DNA of 64,000 bases from Papaver somniferum (Eukaryota; Streptophyta; Magnoliopsida; Ranunculales; Papaveraceae), in the NCBI RefSeq assembly GCF_003573695.1, contig NC_039358.1:235427560-235491559 (forward strand). Reading direction: 5' to 3'. This document shows positions 56,001 through 64,000 of this stretch, in pieces. The notes beneath the pieces were generated by a model that made no database searches, was not told the origin of the DNA, and saw only the letters and a list, made by a program, of their open reading frames with translations. The position numbers and the translations under genes were made by a program. Each line of letters opens with the position of its first letter. The stretch's first letter is position 1.

Positions 56001-59000
56001 GAGAGGGAAGAGAAAGTTTGTTGCAGGAGACAGTAAGTAGCATGGCAGGGGGGAGTGAGAGAGGAAGGAGGAGAAGAAGAAATGTCTGATAATATTCTGA
56101 ATAGTCCTCAAATGTTCTCCTTGTGTTGGCATTGTCTAATAAATGCTGCAAAATGGCATTCAATTGAATGAAGATTAAAAAATAAAAATAAAAAAAATAA
56201 ATGAAATGAAATTTCTTGCAATTGTGTCATTGTGGGGTCAGTCAGAGGGAGAGACACTGTGAGATCATCCCTCAGCTGCTACTGCTGCTGCTGCTGTGGT
56301 ATTCTGATGCTGCATAAACGAGAGTACTGATTACTGAGACTACAGAGACAACCCGAAATTAATGCTTACTTCTGAAATTTTTGCATAATCTTTTTTCTTT
56401 CTTTTTTTGAAATTTTGATTTGGTTTGCGATGAATATATTCCAACAACATTCAAACAATCCCTTTCATTTCGACCCACCCTCTTTTGATCCCTTTACCAT
56501 GTTTTGCTCACTCTAGCCTAATACAACAAAACCAAAAACATCAGGTCGACTAGTGGTCAATCCTCAAATGTAACCTTTGGATTTTTGTGTATGTATGTAG
56601 TAAAAATCATTCTTCAAAAACAAATCGATCCACTAAACTATGACACTCACAGCCCAAATGAAGCAAGGTTCTTGGAGAAACTCCAAATTTTCTCTCCAGA
56701 GGTTAGGAGAAACCCATCTTTAAGTGATTCTTTTGAAGAGGGTGACGGGTCATGCATCACACCTGATTTTCCAATTACTATAGGGAGTACATTCTTTGAC
56801 ACTTGCATCATACATGGGTGAAAAAAATGTAGTAGTACTAGTTAGTAAAAATGTAAAAAATAAATATGTAGATACGATTCATTAAATGTGATGATATGAC
56901 AAATGGGAAAGGAGTGCGAGGTGCATTTAAGGATAAAATCATCATTACAAAAGTACGTCATCATTTGTCTATGACATCTCCCATTCTTTTCTTTTTGACT
57001 CCACATATTTTTATCAAACAAGACCTAGAGATTAAAAAGACATGTATATCCCATCAACAGCATCTACCTATAATACAGTAGCTAGGTTTTTATTACTGTT
57101 TCTATGTGTTGTTGGGAGGATGATGCTTGATGCATGAGAGAATTTTCTGCATGTTTAGGCTTATAGCTAGCTGCTGCTAACCTTCCTAGCTACTGTATAC
57201 ATTATCTGATCATGCATCTTACTCAGTAAAGGCTTTATTCAGTTTGTTTGTTCTAATTCATTATCTCTAGCTATCCCTTGGTTGCGTCCAACTTTCACAA
57301 AAAAGAACACCATGATTTCAAATTAAGATAGTCATTGAGTAATAAATTGCCCCCAATGAATTGGTGTGAGTGTATTGTATTTGTCATTGTGAGATTTAAG
57401 TTTATAGATATTTGGAAGATCCCAACAATTAAGTAGAGAAATGAGGAGTAGAATACAGTATACAGTACCATCACCCGTGTTCCTAGTGAGTTTTATTGTG
57501 TCATATCTCTCACAATTGGTTCTAGAGATAATAAAAGGAGAGTACAATTCAGGTCAGGGACTCAGGTTCTTTTACTTCTTCTACACCCAATCTTTGTTGA
57601 CTTCATGATTAGTGATTTTAGCCGTAGGGTTTAGGGTATTTCATCATATGATCAAGTGTAAAGTCCAATAGTTATAAAAGAGTATGTATGCCTATTTATG
57701 TAACCTTACATATAATCAAAATTTTACTATGTAAAGTAGGAAAAACATCACTTTATTGGATTAGTCTTGTCAAAATCATCAACCAGTGTTTTGACTTAAA
57801 GTTAATAGTGGTCAAACATATGCACAATCCTCTATCCATACTACAAACTTAAGTTTACCGTATTTTAAAGATAAATTTATCTCTTTAATCTGAGTGAGGG
57901 TTACCCAAGTAAGAAATCTCACTCAAGAATCGGGTTACTTTATCTAGTTCATTTTGTGTAAATAGTCTGAAGAAGATCAAAACCCTTGTGAGTATAAATG
58001 AGAATGCCTTGTGCGCCCATAACCAATTGATATTGAACTGTGTGTATATACGGGTGTGAGGCAAATTTAGTAAGAAGAAATAATATTGGGGAAAAGGAAT
58101 TTCACCAAAAACTACAAAACAGAAAACCCAAAAAAATGTATAAAGTCAAACATTGAAATGATGAAAAAAATCTCTATTTGTAGTCCAATTTTATACAACT
58201 TTTGAGTAAATTGGCCATAAAATTTGTCTTTCATTATAGTTTAGCTATAGATACCGAGTCTTTAAATACAAAATGTAAGACTATATTGAAAAAAGAGCAT
58301 TTGCTTAGGATTTGGCCTTTTCTATTAGATGAGTAATTTTTGTACTATTGTCAAAGAGATGGATGTAGACATAAGTGATGCATGTCAAACAAGATCTCTC
58401 TCGAGCATGCATTGTATTTAGTAGATTACTCAGACTATCTTCCAAATCCAGTATGGCCCTACTCACTTGAATCTTCCAAATTTCCATCATGAATTGGGTT
58501 CAGTAAGTAGGTTCAATATTTCAGTGTGAATGAATGGATCAAAATTCAAAAAACAAACAAACAAAAACCTAACATTCATAAAGATTTCTAAAAAAAAAAA
58601 AAACTTCATATATTTCTATAAATGATACTTAAAGTGGGTAGAAATAGAGATTGATGACAACAGTTTTGTTACTACAAATTTTGTGCATAAAAGAAGAAAT
58701 AAGAACTTGAAAAGGAGCCAAGTAATTGTGTAAATATATGATAATAGACCTATTTTTCCTTCAATGGATTTCTGACATTAAGGAGAAGAAGAAAAAAGAT
58801 AGAAAAATATTAAGCTCATCATCTTCATATCCGTCTTTCTCCCTGGAGACTTCATTCCTTTAGACCATCTGCAATAACTGAAACCCAAACTATTAGTCCA
58901 TTAGAAGACATGAAGCAACAAAATTGTTCATGACCCAATTACTTAGGCAACACAATTGCATTAAAAAAACAGTAAAGTGTGCTCCTAAACCTTACAATTT

Positions 59001-59691
59001 AAATTGAAATGCAACATACAAGGTATTATCAAAATAAAAAAGCAATAGCAAATTGTGGGTGCATGGTAGATACTACCAGTCTAGCTACAATATCTTAGGT
59101 TTCACATTCATGTTTAGTTTAGAGGATAAATAGAGTCCTAAAATTGGTCAAAATCATGGACATATCTTTTCGCTGTCTGTTGATTTTACAATGCAAAAAA
59201 AAAAAAAAAAAAAAATATTATAGGTCAACTTTGATGGAGGAAGGAAGTTATAGTTAGTTGGTGAGTCATATCAAAACTCTAGCTATAGCACCCCCTACAT
59301 ATCTGGTTCTCTGTTTAAATTATAAAACTGATAATGATGAGTTTTTTTGTTTTGTTTTTGACTTTTCATTATCCCTCTTATCGCACTCAACTCCTCTATC
59401 AAACATCACAATATTATTATAGCTAAGGGCTAGACAATGAGCAAGTCCTAGTTCAATTCTTTGCTTTAGTATTAGTACTTGATAATTACAAAGTCTTTGC
59501 CATATTTGGATTTGTTAATCATATGGAAAAGAAGCCTAATTTAACAACAGCAGGTCTAATAAAGAACCATAACAATCAATAGGCCTAAAACAAATTATTC
59601 AAAAAAAAAAAAAAAATTAACAAGAATGAGATTGAACTTACTTGTAAAAGATTTTGATTCATAAGAGCATTAAACCACATAATAAGAAACT
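53032..59691. other. 6.7-kb intergenic region between the PPR and AS2-like genes
   Basis: The first several hundred bases are presumably the PPR 3' UTR. Beyond that no frame is convincing. A CTG/CTA-rich microsatellite is at 56276-56297. A purine-rich block (56041-56085) is followed by ordinary AT-rich DNA. An A-run of about 23 lies near 59194-59216. No transposon ends were recognised. Confidence 0.4.
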
Positions 59692-60324
59692 CTAAGAAGG
59701 TCCAATTCTATCATCTCCTCCAGCAGTTCTTGGTTGATGAAATTGACCTAATTGACCAATGGTTGACGAAACATTCATGGCAGCAACAAGACCACTAGCA
59801 TCATAAACACCATTACCATCAAAACTCCTAAGAGATTGTTGATGAGGATCTCTAGAGAAAAATTGGTGGTGGTGGTGATGGTGAGTAGGGTCCCTTCCTG
59901 TTAATAATCCAATGCCCATTTGTGGATGAGCAGCAGCGGCTGCCGCTGCAAATAGTCCATGTGCAGCAGCACCAGTAATTCCCACATTTTGATACTTGGA
60001 GAGTTCAGATTTTGCACAACTAAGATCCATTTGTAATTGACGAAGTTGGTGCTGAAGGATCGAGATAACACCTACACAACCATAGACAGGATCACGCAGA
60101 CGCATATCCGCTTCGTATGCAAGTGAATTGACAGCATCTTCACGTTGATTTGGATGTAACTCATTCAGCAGTTTAGTTACATTGCTTGCACCAAAGACTT
60201 TATGAACATTGGCAAATTTCTGTGGCTGATCAGGTGGGAAGTACGGTGCAAATACACATTCCGGTTGACACTTTCGACGGAGAAATTTGCAAGCAGCACA
60301 TGGTGAGTTTGATGATGATGCCAT
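59692..60324 (-). CDS. AS2: ASYMMETRIC LEAVES2-like LOB-domain protein
   Basis: 210 residues. The N-terminus MASSSNSPCAACKFLRRKCQ carries the LOB zinc-finger-like motif C-x2-C-x6-C-x3-C (Cys 9, 12, 19, 23). The GAS block follows (FANVHKVFGASNVTKLLNEL), and then the leucine-zipper-like stretch VYGCVGVISILQHQLRQLQM (about 79-98). The domain is nearly identical to Arabidopsis AS2/LBD6 as I know it. The C-terminus has an Ala run, a His run (six), QFF and the end GGDDRIGPS, also AS2-like. AS2 acts in the nucleus with the MYB protein AS1 to repress class I KNOX and abaxial genes, giving flat, symmetric leaves. The frame is open 10 codons upstream, but only from a TTG, so the first ATG is the start. 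The coding part is one exon; an intron probably lies 17 bp upstream. Confidence 0.95.
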   Translation of the reverse strand: MASSSNSPCAACKFLRRKCQPECVFAPYFPPDQPQKFANVHKVFGASNVTKLLNELHPNQREDAVNSLAYEADMRLRDPVYGCVGVISILQHQLRQLQMDLSCAKSELSKYQNVGITGAAAHGLFAAAAAAAHPQMGIGLLTGRDPTHHHHHHQFFSRDPHQQSLRSFDGNGVYDASGLVAAMNVSSTIGQLGQFHQPRTAGGDDRIGPS

Positions 60325-60341
60325 ATTTTGCAATACCACCA

Positions 60342-61438
60342 CTGAATTTAACAATCAAAATTGGTTCTTCAAACCTGATTCATGAAATGAAAAATAATCA
60401 ATACACTAGGGTTTAGCAGAGAATTAAAGCAAAAGTATACGACACCAAATAAATCAGAATTTAATTTGGTACATATGTAAATTTTATCAAGAACATGGTC
60501 ATATTGGTAAACAAAAGGAATAATGAATTTTCTCTGATAGAGAAAAATCAGGGTATGAATTGAATTCTCAGAAGAATAAATCGTACCATGGAGGAGGTAT
60601 CAAAACAAAGAAGAAAACAAAACCCTATTCTTTGAAAGAGTAGATGAAATTGACTGAATAATCTAGAAGTAGAAATACAACCCCCAATATCTTGTACACA
60701 AAGAAAGAAATCAGAGAATGAAGATTTTCACGTACCGTTCAATATATATTTTGTTTGATCTTCAAAGAGAAACAATCAATGATATATATTCTCTAGAATT
60801 TTAAAAATTTCAATTGAACTAAATGAGAAACACGAGTATATTTATCATATACAGGTAGGGTAATATCAACAAAATATATACTCTTAACCAAAAAAATTAT
60901 TTTTTCAAAAATTTCAGATCCTCTCAAGATTTTAGTTTGATACAACTCTTCAAATATCAAAACTGAAATTTTTACTAATAGAATTAGAAAATTCAAAAGT
61001 GGACCTTGGGAGAAAATAGGGATTGCTCACTCAAACTTGAGTGTATTTAGGGTTTCAAGAATTTGCCTGGCTGCCGACTTATCACAAATTGGATCGCGTG
61101 AAGTGATTATTAATTTTTGATAAATGGGTTTTTCCGTCAATAAATATAATTAATTTCATCGAGCAAAAACAAATAAAATCCATTTTCTTGAAAATATAGA
61201 GAATTAAACCCTAGCTCTAATAGGTAGAGGCGGTAGAGAGCTAGCGTATGGATCTTCCTTCCTTCCTCTCTAAACACACGTACATACTCGGAAATATGAA
61301 GAAGAAAAAGTCTTTCATTCTTCATTTCTCGGTTTCATGAAAAGGAAAAAAAATCTTCTTTTTCTTTGTTCGTAATTCATTCTCAACTCTAATCGAAGCA
61401 ACCAAAAAGAAAAAAAAGTCTACAAGAAAATTACACAC
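60342..61438 (-). other. Inferred 5'-UTR intron of the AS2-like gene
   Basis: On the minus strand an acceptor TTGTTAAATTCAG ends at 60342, leaving a 17-nt leader before the ATG. A good donor AAAAG|GTGTGTAAT is at 61438. An alternative, CG|GTACGTGA near 60735, would give a shorter intron. As I recall, Arabidopsis AS2 also has an intron in its 5' UTR. No cDNA is available here, so boundaries are predictions. Confidence 0.45.
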
Positions 61439-61804
61439 CTTTTATTTTCTTGACGCGTCTTTTTCTTGATTTCTTCTTCTTCTTCCTCCTCGCGATTGAT
61501 GAATCAATAATTCAACTCTTGGGTTCAAGAAATAAAAAGAGAGGTGAAAGAGAAATAATGATTCAAATAGTACTGAATGATATGATGATGACTGTAAAAT
61601 TTTTGTGGAAGTAGTATCTGTCTTGAGCTTAATAACAGGCCGGGGAGTCAGATAGATAGATAAAATGCAATCTCTTCTCCTATTTTTAAGAGGGGATATT
61701 TCAGCAAGATAAAAGGGAAGCACACACACAAAGGGAGCAGAGTAGTAGCAGTAGCACCCGTATTAGTAGAAGTAGTAGTAGAGGACTCACTCAGAGAGGA
61801 GAGA

Positions 61805-61836
<32 letters not shown>

Positions 61837-62150
61837 AACTCTAGAAAGTAGCAGAGGTGAAGCATATAAAGATGGCCTCCTTCTCTTTGAAAACCAAATC
61901 ACGGCTAAAAAACAGAGAGAAAACGATGATGATAGTGAGTGATATAGAATGAATTATGGGTATAGAGATTGATTGAGAGAGAACAACAAAAAAAATTAAA
62001 ATAATTGTGAAATACTATTAGTATCAAAGATATGGGACCCACATTGATGAAGAGGAGATGGAGAGTATTTAGTACTGCAACATCATCACTACTGATGAAA
62101 AATCTTAGGGAGAGAAGAAGGAATGCCAAGTGAAATGATGTATTATGTGT
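61439..62150 (-). promoter_or_regulatory. Leader and core promoter region of the AS2-like gene
   Basis: On the minus strand this interval is CT-rich (TTCTTCTTCTTCC near 61485, CTCTCTCT near 61820), as expected of a long plant leader around a transcription start. The TATA-like string CTATATCACTC near 61945 is only a weak candidate. Plus-strand frames here are absent or purine-rich shadows. Confidence 0.4.
61809..61834. repeat. (GA)13 microsatellite in the AS2 leader/promoter
   Basis: An uninterrupted AG/GA run of 26 bp. GA repeats are bound by BASIC PENTACYSTEINE proteins in plants and often lie in leaders of developmental genes. Function here is inference. Confidence 0.8.
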
Positions 62151-64000
62151 ATCACTGTTCAGGCCCTCAGGGTATTCGGTTTGGGTTTGTTTCTAGCTAG
62201 CTAGGGTTTCGGTCAAAATTGTTGAGAACAAGGTCAATGTCTAGTTTACTTGGACACCTGATTCGGGTGGAATTTTTACTGAGTCAATGGTAACTGGAAC
62301 AATAAGTGAGGAAATCCCGTATAGAAACTTGAAAGTTATCTCAATTGATGATTTGAATATCTTGGATCAAGTGATTTTTCACGAGAAAAATCTTGCTTTT
62401 TTTTTTTGTTATTTTCGGAACTTTATTATTATTTACATAAAAGGAATATTTTATGAGATCTCCAAATTCCTAAGCACAAATTCGATCAGCTGATTACCTA
62501 CTTGAGAATCAGGTTTCTGACCAACCGAACTAAACCCAATAGTTCATGCAACATCTTCTTTCCAAAACAATTTTAGGGGGTAAATTTTTTAAGTCTAAAG
62601 CTATTTGATCCTTCAGCATTTTAATATTTCATTGTTATGCAGACTAGGTCATTCTTACTAGATGAATCACACCCAAGAAACTGTTTATTTACACTGTCTC
62701 AATATCACTTTTTGGCTGAAATATCAGTTTTAAAATTTAATTTCATAAAAGAAAGATGATTGTCATAGTTCAACGCGACATATAAACGGACACAGTCCTC
62801 GCATCTACACACAGACTGTCCTCCGAATATTGGTTATTAAAGGTTGGACTGCATCTTTCTTGACCTTTAGTCATACATTTTTGACATAGTCCAACGCAGC
62901 CAACATCACCGGAGAATTAACATACGCGGCCAAACAGTAGTAGGGTCAAGAGCGTATTTTCCGGGATACGATCCCGTGGGTGTAAATCACCCAAAGAAAT
63001 AATGTGGGTGAAATATGCTCAACTAACTGAGAGACATCTTAAACTCCCGTCTGTTTACATGGCAGAGTGGGCCCTACAGACAAATATAGGTACAATCTCT
63101 GCACCTTTGATTGACACGTGTTTTGAAATTAACTATATACTTACCTAAAATAGTTAACCCCCTGAATGGTATAAAATGGAGACAGATTAGATGGGCTGAG
63201 AAAATGGGAGGCACGGGTCCAGCAGGTTCACAGGCATGAACCGTTGTTGGATATGTGCTTAAATATGTTTACCGCGATGACATGAAGGTCGGGAGGGTCT
63301 CCTCTTGTGAAGAGTAATAAGCTATTTCACAATCCGTGGTAATCCCAATTTGACTGGGAGAGTCGAAATAATTATCTAAAACAAATCTTTTTGAACCCTA
63401 AAGTACAACATCTCTGATTACGTTGCATCCTCTCTTTTAATGCGGTTTCCAACAGCATTCGTATTAGGTACCGCTACTGTATTTCTTGTCACCCATACGA
63501 TGTGGCGGTTTCATTGATACCGACCGAAAGCAAAAATATAATTTTTTTTACTGCTCTTGATTAATTTTATTTGTTTGATCAGTTTTAACATTTGATGTCT
63601 GCCCAGTTAAATTGCAAAGATAATCAAATGCTCATAAATTTACTGTGCAATGAAGTAATTAAATTATTGAGTTATACTACACTGAATTCATCATATCATC
63701 TATAAAATTATTAGCAAGGGACGGCTGAAAATGACATACGTACGACGACAAATGAACACACAAAATCTAATAAGAGATTTCATGTGTTTTATGTATGATT
63801 ATTCTTTTTTGAAAAAAAAAAACATCATACAAGAACTTAGAGGGAATCAAAGTCGATTCGTATGGCGACCGGAGAATTTTACTACTCTCGTATCAATATT
63901 TACAGAAAGACAAACTGAACTGCAGATTACCTTACCGACTTACAACAGCAAAAAGAAACAAAATAAATAAATAAAATTTGAGACCAAATCCAGCAGAAAA
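62151..64000. other. Right-edge stretch upstream of the AS2-like gene
   Basis: No recognised gene. The open frames 62287-62493 and 63731-63970 are short, without domains. The stretch probably includes distal regulatory DNA of the AS2-like gene. Nothing further can be supported. Confidence 0.35.

Noticed and set aside
56308..56320. miR172-like core (CTGATGCTGCATAA)
   Set aside because: Only about 10 bases match and no paired arm is nearby.
60325..60354. Ten-codon N-terminal extension of the AS2-like protein
   Set aside because: It starts at TTG, and the LOB proteins begin with MASSS; the extension also crosses the likely splice acceptor.
62443..62449. KANADI1-like site GGAATAT upstream of AS2
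   Set aside because: The same 7-mer pattern (VGAATAW) occurs several times nearby, including in the presumed intron; chance explains it in AT-rich DNA.

Overview
The window is nuclear DNA from a flowering plant. It is AT-rich, has long gene-poor stretches, plant-type splice signals and plant transposon families. It contains an ASYMMETRIC LEAVES2-type LOB-domain gene, a PLS/E-class pentatricopeptide-repeat gene and copies of plastid and plant-mitochondrial DNA. A eudicot is likely; I cannot name the species from sequence alone.

Left part (1-21000) is a transposon graveyard. An old plus-strand LINE (about 1912-17310) carries two independent insertions. The first, about 3000-6430, is a mosaic of plastid fragments (atpA, psaB, ndhB, rpoC1, psbB, psbA, rps12) and mitochondrial fragments (nad4, a tRNA-Pro). 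The second is a 5'-truncated minus-strand LINE (6841-16969) with a 13-bp target duplication. That LINE was itself hit by an 8.5-kb CACTA transposon (7696-16224, 3-bp duplication TTC). The CACTA has lost its transposase core but keeps both termini, and it seems to carry pieces of a host gene for a Lys/Ser/Asp-rich nucleolar-type protein. A second head-on LINE nest lies at 18056-20990.

Middle part (21500-48500). Exons of an unrecognised gene (21511-22917 and 27419-27543) flank a Ty1/copia element (22956-27290, TSD TATTT). The element's reverse-transcriptase core has been replaced by an inverted copy of its own 3' end. Further along are a PIF/Harbinger-like MITE (29788-30353), a perfect 28-bp hairpin (30497-30560), a probable Helitron 3' end (30849), a 2.3-kb solo LTR inside a short tandem array (34983-37314), a 346-bp TRIM retrotransposon (38682-39027, TSD AACTA), a 1.66-kb MULE (42006-43667, TSD of 9 bp) and a 578-bp hAT MITE (44987-45564, TSD of 8 bp). 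I see no confident host gene between 28000 and 48600.

Right part (48600-64000) holds the three intact host genes. A small secreted cysteine-rich protein (48745-49371) has two prolamin-like domains, the second lacking three of six cysteines. The PPR gene (50680-53031) is intronless. The AS2-like leaf-polarity regulator (59692-60324, minus strand) has an inferred 5'-UTR intron and a GA-repeat leader. The three genes show no functional link; they are ordinary neighbours in a repeat-rich region.
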